Assembly: GCA_034429675.1 (NCBI GenBank)
Contig: DAOUFX010000230.1
Coordinates: 3,899-67,898, forward strand
Direction of reading: 5' to 3'
Source: JAKQHY01 sp034429675
Lineage (GTDB): Bacteria > Chloroflexota > Anaerolineae > B4-G1 > SLSP01
DNA length: 64,000 nucleotides
This document shows positions 8,416-16,960 of this stretch, piece after piece. The notes under the pieces were generated by a model. The model was not told the DNA's origin. It did no database searches and worked only from the letters and a program-made list of their open reading frames with translations. Each line of letters opens with the position of its first letter. Positions within the stretch are counted from its first letter, which is position 1. The position numbers were made by a program, and so were the translations under genes.

Positions 8416-11115
8416 GTGCGCACTTCCTCCATTGAATCACGCAATCCCCAAAAGAACTCTCCTCAGGATGGTCGTTCCCGGTCGGCGCAATGGTTGTCGT
8501 TACTCCCGTTCGTTTTGATGTTGTCTGCTTTGGCCATTCTGTATCGGCGGTTGCTGGCCGGACGAGTACTGGCCGGTGGGGATTTGCACACATATTTCTT
8601 CCCCTATTGGGTCGCCGTAACGCGCGCCTGGCGGGAAGGACACCTGCCGCTGTGGACGCCTTATCTCTTTGCCGGAACGCCCCTGCTGTCTAACTCCCAA
8701 TTAGGAGTGTTTTACCCCCTGAATTGGCCCTTTTGGGCGCTGTGCGGGACGTCGTTGGCCGGTGTGGCTCAGGCATTGCATTGGAATTTGCTGCTGCATC
8801 TGGTGCTGGCGGCGTTTGCGAGCTATCGCCTGACTCGTCGACTGGGTGTAGGGTCTTGGGGCGCTGCGTTGAGCGGGATTTTGTACGCGGGAAGTGGTTA
8901 TCTGGGCTTGCACATCGAACATCTCAACCAGTTGCAGGCGCTTGCCTGGTTGCCCTGGGTGTTGATGCCTGCCAGGGACGCTCCGGAGAGCAAAGATGGA
9001 TGGCGTGCGATATTGCCCTCGCCGATTAACATCATCGCCTTCACCTTGATCCTTCTGGCGGGACATACACAGATGGCGTTTATCACCGGGATTGCGTTGG
9101 TAGTGTGGCGTTTGGCGCTGGCCGTTCACTTGAGCCTGTTCGCTCATATCCAGGGCGGGAAGAAGTTTCGTGTTGGGATGCGCGAAGGTGGGCGCTCGCT
9201 GGTATCTTTATTTCCCTTTGTCCTGGCTGTTTTGGCGGCGGCCGTACAATTGCTGCCGACTCTGGAGTTGGCGCGTTTTTCAATGCGCAGCGGCGGATTG
9301 CCCTGGCGTGAGGCCGTGTCGTTTTCGATACGCCCGTGGGATTTGCCGCGAGCTCTGCTGCCATTGTATGTAAGCACACCTTTATTGCCGGAGGGCGTCG
9401 CTTACGTGAGTGTGATCGGGATAGCGTTCGCCGGATGGGGAGTGTGGAATGCTATGGGCAACCGGGCCACCCGTAAGGACGATCGGTATGGGTTTGCGTT
9501 GGCCATTTTGGGGCTTGTTGGCCTGTTTTTAGCCCTGGGTGGATACAATCCGTTCTATTTGCTCGCGGCACGCCTGGGAGTGCCTGGAATTGTGCATTTC
9601 CGCGCTCCGGCGCGGTTCCTTGCCCTCTATGTGCTGGCAGCGGCATTACTGGCAGGAAAGGGTTTGGAGGCGTTGGCGAATGCCGGGATGTTGAGACGGC
9701 GGTATTGGCTGCTCGGCGGACTATGTGGATTGGCCTGGGTAGAGCTACTCGTCTCGGCTGAGTCTCTTCCGCACGCTGCCGCGACGGCGTTGCGCACGTA
9801 TACGGATTTACGCCCCGCGACGGCGAATCTTGTTTCGGCGACGCGGTTGGCCGAGAATGCCGGGGAACCTGCCGGACGGTTCCTGAGCATTTCAAAAACG
9901 CTGTTTGATGCAGGAGACGAAACCGCCGTTGCCGCTTTGTATGGGGACCGGCTTACCGAGAAGTCTTTGTGGGCGTACAATGTCGCGGCGAAACAACGTG
10001 AAGTCCTGTCACCCAACTTCTCGTTGGCGTTCGGCGTCCCGGCCGTGGATGGATACGATGGGGGAATCCTGCCTCTGCGCCACTACGGCACTTTCTCGCG
10101 CCTGTTGCTTCCCGACGGTACTTTAGATGGACGGCTGCGGGAGAATCTGGAAACTGTGCCGGATGTGCGTTGGCTTTCCCTGATGGGCGTGCAGTTTGTG
10201 ATCACCGACAAGACGGGCGATGCCTGGGCCGACGACGTTTTTTATGACCGTCAGTTCCAGCCTCAACTGAAACCGGAAGAAACCTTGACGGTGGCCTGGC
10301 TTCCGCAAGATTTTGCCGCCAATGCGCTCGGTGTGTTATATGCCGGCGCCGGTGAGGTTGTGTTGCAATTCCATAGCGGAGAAGTGATTTCGCGCTCTTT
10401 GCCTTTGAGTACGGCTGATACGCCGGGGCGGGTGCATTGGGAGCAGGCGCAATCCGTGGAGCACATGACGTTGCGCGCCGGTGAAGGCGGATTGACTCTG
10501 ACCGGCGCAAGTCTGGTTGATGAACGAACTGCCGCGTTTTACCCATTGGTTCTCTCTCCACATTTCCGGCTGGTACATTCCGGCGATGTAAAGGTGTATG
10601 AGAATCTGGACGTTTTACCGCGAGCGTTTCTGGCGTCGGGATATTCCTGTGTGGCTTCAGACGAGGACGGATTGCAGCAGATGCAAACCCCCGGATTTGA
10701 TCCGGCGACTCAGGCGGTTGTATCCGATTGCGACGCTGCGGCACAGGCCGGGATGAAGGAGATACTCAATGCACCTTCCCAAGCGCAGGTGGACATCCTT
10801 ACCTATAGTCCTACTGCCTGGGTGGTGGATGTGACCTCCGATTCTGGCGGCTTACTGATTTTGACCGACGCCTGGTATCCCGGCTGGACGGCGACGCTGG
10901 TGCCACAACTCGGATCGGGCGCAAGGGTAGAACCCGCGCCGCTTTTGCGCGCCGACCTGCTCTTCAAAGCCGTGTTATTGGAGCCAGGAGCGTGGCGTGT
11001 GACCTTCACCTATCGCTCGCCCTGGTTATTTTGGGGTGCCGGCATTAGTGTGATCGGTCTGGGATTTCTAGTTCTGTACTATTTCTTTCTGCGGTATACG
11101 AGATTACCTCTCTGA
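8416..11115 (+). CDS. YfhO-like multi-pass membrane protein
   Basis: This 899-residue protein has about a dozen hydrophobic segments between residues 25 and 450, followed by a large soluble region and a final membrane segment near 868-892. The early stretch with GGDLHTYFFP, then REGHLPLW and GVFYPLNWPF, is the hallmark of the YfhO family, whose studied members take part in glycosylating wall or membrane polymers and resemble GT-C glycosyltransferases. The acidic residue of GGD would be the catalytic candidate. The start is GTG with GGTTGGAG 6 nt upstream. The 3' end overlaps the convergent HIT-family gene by 71 bp. The exact donor and acceptor cannot be read from the sequence. Confidence 0.75.
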   Translation: MRTSSIESRNPQKNSPQDGRSRSAQWLSLLPFVLMLSALAILYRRLLAGRVLAGGDLHTYFFPYWVAVTRAWREGHLPLWTPYLFAGTPLLSNSQLGVFYPLNWPFWALCGTSLAGVAQALHWNLLLHLVLAAFASYRLTRRLGVGSWGAALSGILYAGSGYLGLHIEHLNQLQALAWLPWVLMPARDAPESKDGWRAILPSPINIIAFTLILLAGHTQMAFITGIALVVWRLALAVHLSLFAHIQGGKKFRVGMREGGRSLVSLFPFVLAVLAAAVQLLPTLELARFSMRSGGLPWREAVSFSIRPWDLPRALLPLYVSTPLLPEGVAYVSVIGIAFAGWGVWNAMGNRATRKDDRYGFALAILGLVGLFLALGGYNPFYLLAARLGVPGIVHFRAPARFLALYVLAAALLAGKGLEALANAGMLRRRYWLLGGLCGLAWVELLVSAESLPHAAATALRTYTDLRPATANLVSATRLAENAGEPAGRFLSISKTLFDAGDETAVAALYGDRLTEKSLWAYNVAAKQREVLSPNFSLAFGVPAVDGYDGGILPLRHYGTFSRLLLPDGTLDGRLRENLETVPDVRWLSLMGVQFVITDKTGDAWADDVFYDRQFQPQLKPEETLTVAWLPQDFAANALGVLYAGAGEVVLQFHSGEVISRSLPLSTADTPGRVHWEQAQSVEHMTLRAGEGGLTLTGASLVDERTAAFYPLVLSPHFRLVHSGDVKVYENLDVLPRAFLASGYSCVASDEDGLQQMQTPGFDPATQAVVSDCDAAAQAGMKEILNAPSQAQVDILTYSPTAWVVDVTSDSGGLLILTDAWYPGWTATLVPQLGSGARVEPAPLLRADLLFKAVLLEPGAWRVTFTYRSPWLFWGAGISVIGLGFLVLYYFFLRYTRLPL

Positions 11116-11554
11116 TTCTCTCGGCAATCTGGCGGTGAATTTCCTGCGGAATCTCTATCCGCCGACTGTGACTGTAGGGATTGCCAAACTCCGGATCTTC
11201 GAAAACCAAACCGTTTATTTGCACCAAGTGGTTATATCGCGGTACAACCCACCAATGAACATGAGGATTGGGTGGATTTTCACGAAACGAGAGGTTCATG
11301 TAGCAAGACCAGTTAAACATAGTTGTGTCAAATGCCATCCGTAATGCGCTTTCCAAAACTTTCACGATGGTTAACCATTCGAGCAATTCATCCGGTTTTG
11401 TATCGGCAATATCGCCACAATGCCTTTTTAAATGAAGGATACATCTTCCGATAAGGCTTTGATTAGGCGCCAGAACGGTCCGCCAAAATTGTGTTTCCAG
11501 TATTAACGGATAGTTGGGATTATCAGGTGACCATGAACAAATGGGGCATGTCAT
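11045..11554 (-). CDS. HIT-family (histidine triad) protein
   Basis: The protein starts with CPIC, which resembles the zinc-site start of many HIT hydrolases. It carries the triad region HVHWWVVPRY near residues 112-121. HIT proteins hydrolyse or transfer nucleotides such as ADP-linked compounds or diadenosine polyphosphates. Here the third histidine of H-x-H-x-H is replaced by tryptophan, so activity may differ. The frame is open to 11611, but the ATG at 11554 is chosen because AGGAGG lies 7-8 nt before it; this gives 169 residues. It is the only minus-strand gene in the window, and its last 71 bp overlap the YfhO-like gene. Its base composition is visibly more AT-rich than that of the flanking genes. 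Confidence 0.7.
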   Translation of the reverse strand: MTCPICSWSPDNPNYPLILETQFWRTVLAPNQSLIGRCILHLKRHCGDIADTKPDELLEWLTIVKVLESALRMAFDTTMFNWSCYMNLSFRENPPNPHVHWWVVPRYNHLVQINGLVFEDPEFGNPYSHSRRIEIPQEIHRQIAERIREVISYTAERNSTELEIPDRSH

Positions 11555-11599
11555 ATTTTTACCTCCTGAGCATCTTACGAAGCAAGAGAATCCACGCTG

Positions 11600-11628
11600 A
11601 GTGTAAGTCAAACTTACGAAAACAGCAA
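11600..11628 (-). promoter_or_regulatory. Possible promoter for the HIT-family gene
   Basis: Read on the minus strand, TTGCTG (11628-11623) and TACACT (11605-11600) are 17 bp apart and lie about 50 bp before the start codon. The match to consensus is only fair. Confidence 0.35.
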
Positions 11629-11655
11629 CGACTTGGAAATTGGTTTTGCTTCTAT

Positions 11656-11684
11656 TTGTATTACTTTTTGAGAACGGCTATAAT
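11656..11684 (+). promoter_or_regulatory. Promoter candidate 1 upstream of the sensory array
   Basis: TTGTAT at 11656-11661 and a perfect TATAAT at 11679-11684 are separated by 17 bp in an AT-rich 298-bp divergent intergenic region. It would give a long leader of about 160 nt before the first REC gene. Confidence 0.5.
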
Positions 11685-11785
11685 GAAATTGCTCACGGTC
11701 GAGACTGTGTAAAGCGATTGTATGTGAGAACCATGAAAACTTTTCTGTCTACTTTCTAAATCTTAACCGAATGGTTATCCTATGG

Positions 11786-11815
11786 TTTACCTTCAAAATT
11801 GTTTCGTGATATAAT
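11786..11815 (+). promoter_or_regulatory. Promoter candidate 2, proximal to the first REC gene
   Basis: TTTACC at 11786-11791 and a perfect TATAAT at 11810-11815 are 18 bp apart. Transcription would start near 11822 and leave a leader of about 30 nt with a GGAGGAG ribosome binding site. This is the most likely head promoter of the REC-REC-kinase-GAF array. The rest of the 11555-11852 gap holds nothing else that I can recognise. Confidence 0.6.
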
Positions 11816-11852
11816 TTAGACAATTAACTGAAAATTACCACGGAGGAGCGGC

Positions 11853-12254
11853 ATGTTCTTCGATGAACAAACATCTGGCAGAGGAGAAAAAATCCTATAC
11901 ATAGAAGACAATCCCGGAAATCGCATGCTGGTGCGTCGCATTTTGATGGTAGAAGACTTCGTTGTCGTGGAGGCCGAAGACGGTCTACTCGGGGTTGAAG
12001 CTGCCTTGCGCGAGAAGCCGGACCTTATTTTGATGGACATGAATCTCCCTGAAATGGATGGCTATGAATTAACCAAAAAACTCCGTAGTTTATCTGAGTT
12101 GGATGGAATCCCCATTATCGCGATGACGGCCAATGTGATGTTAGGGGACAAAGAGAAAACTCTGGAAGCCGGTTGCGACGGGTATATCCCCAAACCGATT
12201 GATGTGGATGAGTTGCCTCGCCAAATTCGCCGTTTTCTTGATGCAAAGGGTTAA
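11853..12254 (+). CDS. Stand-alone response regulator receiver protein (REC 1)
   Basis: This is a single CheY/DivK-like receiver domain of 133 residues with no output domain. The acidic pocket is E18/D19, the phospho-acceptor aspartate is D62 in LILMDMNLPEMDGY, the switch residue is T92 (AMTAN), and the conserved lysine is K114 (PKP). All residues needed for phosphorylation are present. The motif set resembles receivers that act as phosphorelay shuttles or bind partner proteins rather than DNA. It is the first gene of the array, and GGAGGAG precedes its ATG. The histidine kinase two genes downstream is the obvious phosphate donor (inference). Confidence 0.9.
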   Translation: MFFDEQTSGRGEKILYIEDNPGNRMLVRRILMVEDFVVVEAEDGLLGVEAALREKPDLILMDMNLPEMDGYELTKKLRSLSELDGIPIIAMTANVMLGDKEKTLEAGCDGYIPKPIDVDELPRQIRRFLDAKG

Positions 12255-12293
12255 TCAGCCACACAAGACTATCAAAATTTAGAGGCGTTAAGT

Positions 12294-12713
12294 ATGCCGT
12301 GGAAAACTACGTTGCCGCAAGAGGCCGTCATTTTAATTGTTGAGGACAATCTCAATAATTTTATTTTGATGACCCGCTTGTTGGCTTATCTTGGCGTCAA
12401 AAAATGTGAATGGAAAGCGTCTGGCTGGAAGGTTCTGGAATTCGCCGAGACGTTAGGGATGATAGACCTGGTGTTGATGGATATGAACCTTCCCGACTCA
12501 GACGGCTATCAAGCATTGGCCTCCTTGCGTTCCCACAAACGTTTTGAGAATGTCCCCATTGTTGCGGTGACAGCGCATGTTTCGTTGGAAAATGTGGATC
12601 GAGCGCGGCGCGCCGGATTTGATGGCTTCATCGGAAAACCACTGGACCCAGATCGCTTTCCTGAACAAGTTCGCCGGGTTTTAGATGGTGAGGAGGTATG
12701 GGAACCGGATTAG
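12294..12713 (+). CDS. Stand-alone response regulator receiver protein (REC 2)
   Basis: This is a second single-domain receiver, 139 residues long, with acidic residues E17/D18, phospho-acceptor D63 in LVLMDMNLPDSDGY, switch T93 (VTAH) and lysine K115 (GKP). It diverges clearly from REC 1, especially in the second helix with its unusual KKCEWKASGWKVLEF stretch, so the two are not recent copies and probably have different partners. Its last 16 bp overlap the start of the kinase gene, which suggests translational coupling. With no effector domain, signalling must go through protein contact or phosphotransfer. Confidence 0.88.
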   Translation: MPWKTTLPQEAVILIVEDNLNNFILMTRLLAYLGVKKCEWKASGWKVLEFAETLGMIDLVLMDMNLPDSDGYQALASLRSHKRFENVPIVAVTAHVSLENVDRARRAGFDGFIGKPLDPDRFPEQVRRVLDGEEVWEPD

Positions 12714-15052
12714 GTGAGAGACAAGAGGTTCTCGACGCTTCGCGTATGATTCCCACTACGGGGATGCGTGGCGGTTTGGGGAGAACGCTGTTGACTGCCT
12801 TTTTAATTCTCACTATTTTGCCGTTGACTCTGACGGTAGGGTACGCTACACAGCAGAACAGCCAAAATCTTCAACGGGAAGTTGAAAACAAGCTCCTGGC
12901 TTTGGCGACATTGAAGGGTGAAGCGCTTCGTCGTTGGTTGGATGATCTGCAAAAGTTGTTGGTGTTTTCCATAACGTTGGACGGAGGCCCTTCGCACGAG
13001 GGGTATGAATCGTGGTGGCTAACATTGCGTGAGCAATTGCCCGACTTAATGGGAGTGGTTGTCTTGGACCAAGATCAGCAACCCGTTTGGTCTGTTACTC
13101 AATGCCTGGAAATTTGGAATCAAATCTCCCCTCTTTCAGGCGACTCTTTATCCTCAACGAATTTGACTTTCTTTTATTCTGGCGTTATCTTTTTTTTACC
13201 ATCTGCATACCATAATCAGACATTCGTGTTCTGTCTGGATGGAAAAGGTTTGAATGAGGTCATTCAAGTTGGCGAGCCGGTCGAGCAAACCAATCATACT
13301 TATCTAGTCTATCGTTCATGCCTTTGGCCGGATACGACGCAGTGTGTGCTTCCTTCTATTGTGGATCAGCAAGCGGGGGGGGTAAACAGCGGTGTCTACG
13401 AGGATCATAATGGGATAACGGTTATTGGTGCTTACTACCCGTTGAATTGGTCCGAGTTGGGTGTGTTGGTGGAGCAGGATCAGGCAAAAACTCTGGAGTC
13501 ATCGGACCGTATCGCGGCAACGTTTATCGCTCTGGTTCTGGCTGTGGCTCTAGCCTCAACCGCTATCTCAGCCGTGGTGATTCGTCAAATAACACAGCCG
13601 GTCATTCGACTCACCGAATCGGCGTTGGCCATGGCTGACGGTAAATTGGATCAGCATCTTGAAGTTACTTCACGGGATGAAATTGGGATCCTCACGTATG
13701 TGTTCAATGAGATGGCGGCGGATTTGAAATCCTTGTATGCGGACTTAGAGGCAAGGGTCGCCGTGAAAACTAAACAGATACGGCACTTCAACGAACAGAT
13801 ACAGCGAAGGTCTTTACATTTGCAGGCCAGTCAGAGTGTTAGTCAGGCGATCACTTCCATACGCGATCCCGATTTATTGTTAAGCCGTGTGACGGAGTTG
13901 ATTAGAGACCGTTTTTTATATACCTCGGTAGCCATTTACATGGTCGAACAGGGGGGCGGCGTAGCTTACATGCGCGCATTGAGCCCAGACACTCATGTAA
14001 CTACGTCACAGGGCAGTGGAAATTTTTATGCGTGGCCTGAATATGTCTACATTGGCGACGGCTCCATTGTAGATCGCGCTATTCGTAAGCGCGGTCCAGT
14101 CGTTGTGCCCAAAGAAACCGACGAAGAGATTGAGTGGTATCGGCGCACTTTGTGTCAGGCAGTGGTTCCTTTGCGCATGGGAGACCGTGTAACGGGCGCG
14201 ATTGCCGTTTTGAGTGCGGGGCGTGAAGGAATACAAGACGATGAATTAGAGGTCTTGGGGTCGTTGGCGAATCAGGTTGCTATTGCTTTGGAGAACGCTC
14301 AGGCTTACGAACGTGAACGCTCGGCTACGCAACAGCTTGAAGAGGCCGAGGTGTTTAAGTCCCGGTTTATGGCGAATATATCCCACGAGTTACGCGAACC
14401 CTTGACCAATGTTATTGGGTTCTCGCGGGTGATTCTGAAAGAGATTGATGGCCCTTTGACCTCGCAGCAACGCGAAGATTTGGAGCGAATTTACAAGGAT
14501 AGTCAGAAGCTTTTGAATTTGATCACCGACATTCTGGATATCTCACAAATCGAAGCCGGTTTAACGGAACTGAAACTACAACCTGCGGATTTCCACGAAG
14601 TAGTCAACGATGTGATGCCTACAGCCAGCGCTCTGGTGCGCGGTAAGGATGTTAATCTGGTTCAGGAAATCCCCGCGGATCTCCCTTTTTTGCGGGTTGA
14701 TTCGGCCAAAATCCGTCAGGTTTTGGTGCACCTTTTTACAAATGCTGCTAAGTTCACCGAACAGGGCGAGATCAAGATAGGCGCCCGGCGCAGCGAAGAT
14801 TATGTGTATGTGAGCATAAGCGACACCGGCGTAGGAATCCAACCGGAAGATTTGAACAATATCTTTACCAGTTTCGGACGGCTTGGTCATAGAAGCATGC
14901 AGCAGGGGCCAGGATTGGGACTGGCATTGAGTAAGAAGCTTATTGAGATGCATGGGGGGGAGATTTGGGTGCAAAGTGAGGAGGGAGAAGGAACAACGTT
15001 TACCTTCTCCTTACCTTGTTATGCACCTTCAGACGCACCCGAATTAGAGTAG
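12698..15052 (+). CDS. Membrane sensor histidine kinase with extracellular domain, HAMP and GAF
   Basis: This is the only protein of the array with a complete kinase. TM1 is at about residues 33-54, an extracellular sensory domain at 55-265, TM2 at 270-292, HAMP at 293-350 and a divergent GAF at 390-540. The dimerisation/phosphoacceptor domain has H563 in SHELREPL, and the ATPase domain has N682 in TNAAKFT, then DTGVG and GPGLGLAL. The H box has glutamate where TPL is usual. The kinase would phosphorylate the two upstream REC proteins. It lacks the degenerate GAF2 plus stub of the other array members. The ATG at 12698 is almost adjacent to GGAGG, so the true start may lie at an internal ATG (12746 or 12764), which would still leave TM1 intact. 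Confidence 0.92.
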   Translation: MGTGLGERQEVLDASRMIPTTGMRGGLGRTLLTAFLILTILPLTLTVGYATQQNSQNLQREVENKLLALATLKGEALRRWLDDLQKLLVFSITLDGGPSHEGYESWWLTLREQLPDLMGVVVLDQDQQPVWSVTQCLEIWNQISPLSGDSLSSTNLTFFYSGVIFFLPSAYHNQTFVFCLDGKGLNEVIQVGEPVEQTNHTYLVYRSCLWPDTTQCVLPSIVDQQAGGVNSGVYEDHNGITVIGAYYPLNWSELGVLVEQDQAKTLESSDRIAATFIALVLAVALASTAISAVVIRQITQPVIRLTESALAMADGKLDQHLEVTSRDEIGILTYVFNEMAADLKSLYADLEARVAVKTKQIRHFNEQIQRRSLHLQASQSVSQAITSIRDPDLLLSRVTELIRDRFLYTSVAIYMVEQGGGVAYMRALSPDTHVTTSQGSGNFYAWPEYVYIGDGSIVDRAIRKRGPVVVPKETDEEIEWYRRTLCQAVVPLRMGDRVTGAIAVLSAGREGIQDDELEVLGSLANQVAIALENAQAYERERSATQQLEEAEVFKSRFMANISHELREPLTNVIGFSRVILKEIDGPLTSQQREDLERIYKDSQKLLNLITDILDISQIEAGLTELKLQPADFHEVVNDVMPTASALVRGKDVNLVQEIPADLPFLRVDSAKIRQVLVHLFTNAAKFTEQGEIKIGARRSEDYVYVSISDTGVGIQPEDLNNIFTSFGRLGHRSMQQGPGLGLALSKKLIEMHGGEIWVQSEEGEGTTFTFSLPCYAPSDAPELE

Positions 15053-15091
15053 TTTGATTGGCCTGGCGTATACCCTTTTGGGGAGGCTGGT

Positions 15092-16960
15092 GTGAGCAAG
15101 AAGCAAGAGACGACTGGAAATACTGCTCGGTCATTTCAGGATACTGAAGTATGGCGGCGAGAGCTGTTTGGAAAAACCATGCTGGTTCTTTCCATACTAT
15201 CGTTTGTCGTGCTGGTGTCAGGGTTGTATTATGTCTCAGCTACTCAAAAGGCCTGGTCGGCGCCGATTCTACTGTTTTTTTATGGATTGATTGTTGCTGC
15301 TGCTTTTGTCCAGAAAATTCCTTTCACCTGGCGCGTCTGGACGTTTTTGAGCGTTTTGCTTGCAATGAGTGTTTTCGATCTGTTGACGTATGGTTGGGGC
15401 GAAGATGGAAGGATCTATCTACTCGGAGCGACGCTGTTCGCGATTCTATTTCTGGGCGCGCGACATGGCTTCGTTGTTTTTGTGATTTCCAGTACGATTT
15501 TGCTCGCTTATGTCATCGCCGCTTCGACTGGTATTCTATCACTGGTTAGTTCCCCGGAAGTGATTCATCCTCCTGCGACCTTGTGGATGGGTTTGGCTAT
15601 CTATATGGTGATTTCCACAGGCTTATTCATTTCATTCAATTATATTCTCCCACGCCTGCTTGACGCTCTGCAAAAGGGTGTTGATCTTTCCCATGAGTTG
15701 GAGGTCGAACGCGCTCGATTGGCCGAGCGGACGAGCACTTTGCAAAACGCCAATGTGAACCTCCAACGTCGGGCGTTTTATTTGGAGTCAAGCACTCAAA
15801 TTGCTCAGGCTCTGGCGACGATGGTCGAGTTAGATACTTTGTTGGACCAGGCCGTGAATTTGATTGCCGGTGTTTTCAGCTTTTCTCACGTCGCTGTTTA
15901 TCTGATGGATGGTGAAGAAGAGTGGGCGGTGCTGCGCGCGGCTTCTTCTGCCGAGGGGCATCGCTTGTTGGCAAATCAGCATCGTGTTCTTTGTGGCAGC
16001 GATTGTATGATAGGGCAGGTATCCCAGGATTCACAGCCGCGCATGGCCGGGGTGACGCCTGATCTGCCGCCCGCTCGTTCAGAGATGACGTTGCCGTTGC
16101 TGGCAGGGACTCAGCGGATAGGGGTTTTGGATATTCAGAGTACTGAGGAAGCGGCTTTTGATCAGGATGATATGCGTGCATTGCAGGGATTGTCCGGTGT
16201 TCTGGCGGCGGCAATCAGCAATGCGAAGCGTTTGGGGGATGAAGCCTCTGTGTTGGAGGCGGCAAGTCCGCTATACCATTTGGCGCGCCGTTTGGCAACG
16301 GCGCGCATCGAGCGTGAGATTTACACTGCAATTTTGGAGTCTTTGCGCGGATTTAGTCCGACGCAGGCCTTTATTTTCCGTTTTGAAGAGGGGCTTCCTT
16401 CTGCCTACATGGTAGCCGAGATGCGGAAGGGAGAGTTGGCATTTCACGAGCAACGCGTGTGGGCGTCGGATATGCAATACCTCAGCGAGATTGTGGCCTT
16501 CAGTATGGCCGTTAGATCTTCTGTGATGATTGGCGACCTGAAAGAATATCAGTCAGGGCAGGCTGACATTGACGCCGTTTTGGTGCATCTGGCTGAGGAT
16601 CTGGGAATTCTTTCCTTAGCTTTGACGCCGATGTGGGTCGGGTCGGTGCTTGTGGGAACTTTGTTGGTCATTTATCAGGCTCCGCATTATTTCACAGCTC
16701 TGCAGGGTCAGCTCTATCGTGTTCTGGCCGATTTAGGCGGACGCGCTCTGGAGCGTATCTGGTTGCTTCAGCAAGCCCAGGCTCATTTGGAGAGTGAGCG
16801 TTGGATTAGAGAATTTGGTGAAGCTGTGACACGTATTCCCGATTTAGAAACGATGATTGCACAGTCGGCCACTTTGTTGCAGGATGTTTCAAAATCCGAT
16901 GGCGTGTTGATTTCTTTGAGCGCACCTGAGCAGGAATCCTTGGAGGCGCCCGGTGAATAA
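15092..16960 (+). CDS. Six-TM GAF sensor protein without output domain (array member 1)
   Basis: The N-terminal six-TM module (about residues 27-190) is shared with the members at 16953, 33899, 37152 and 53228: each has a small, hydrophobic loop motif just before an LG- or LN-containing turn (here LFAILFLGARHG). A coiled coil (190-228) leads to GAF1 (228-383), which is canonical in RSEMTLPL and GVLDIQS. Unlike in most siblings, the second GAF is nearly full length (388-560). The C-terminal tail (562-622) is the least conserved of the family. The start is GTG, preceded by GGGGAGG. The 3' end overlaps the next gene by 8 bp. The six-TM part may sense a hydrophobic or membrane signal; the ligand is unknown. 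Confidence 0.8.
   Translation: MSKKQETTGNTARSFQDTEVWRRELFGKTMLVLSILSFVVLVSGLYYVSATQKAWSAPILLFFYGLIVAAAFVQKIPFTWRVWTFLSVLLAMSVFDLLTYGWGEDGRIYLLGATLFAILFLGARHGFVVFVISSTILLAYVIAASTGILSLVSSPEVIHPPATLWMGLAIYMVISTGLFISFNYILPRLLDALQKGVDLSHELEVERARLAERTSTLQNANVNLQRRAFYLESSTQIAQALATMVELDTLLDQAVNLIAGVFSFSHVAVYLMDGEEEWAVLRAASSAEGHRLLANQHRVLCGSDCMIGQVSQDSQPRMAGVTPDLPPARSEMTLPLLAGTQRIGVLDIQSTEEAAFDQDDMRALQGLSGVLAAAISNAKRLGDEASVLEAASPLYHLARRLATARIEREIYTAILESLRGFSPTQAFIFRFEEGLPSAYMVAEMRKGELAFHEQRVWASDMQYLSEIVAFSMAVRSSVMIGDLKEYQSGQADIDAVLVHLAEDLGILSLALTPMWVGSVLVGTLLVIYQAPHYFTALQGQLYRVLADLGGRALERIWLLQQAQAHLESERWIREFGEAVTRIPDLETMIAQSATLLQDVSKSDGVLISLSAPEQESLEAPGE

Noticed and set aside
11733..11759. Eight-codon open frame starting MKTF downstream of promoter candidate 1
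   Set aside because: It is too short and without a convincing ribosome binding site; no leader-peptide features such as repeated codons.
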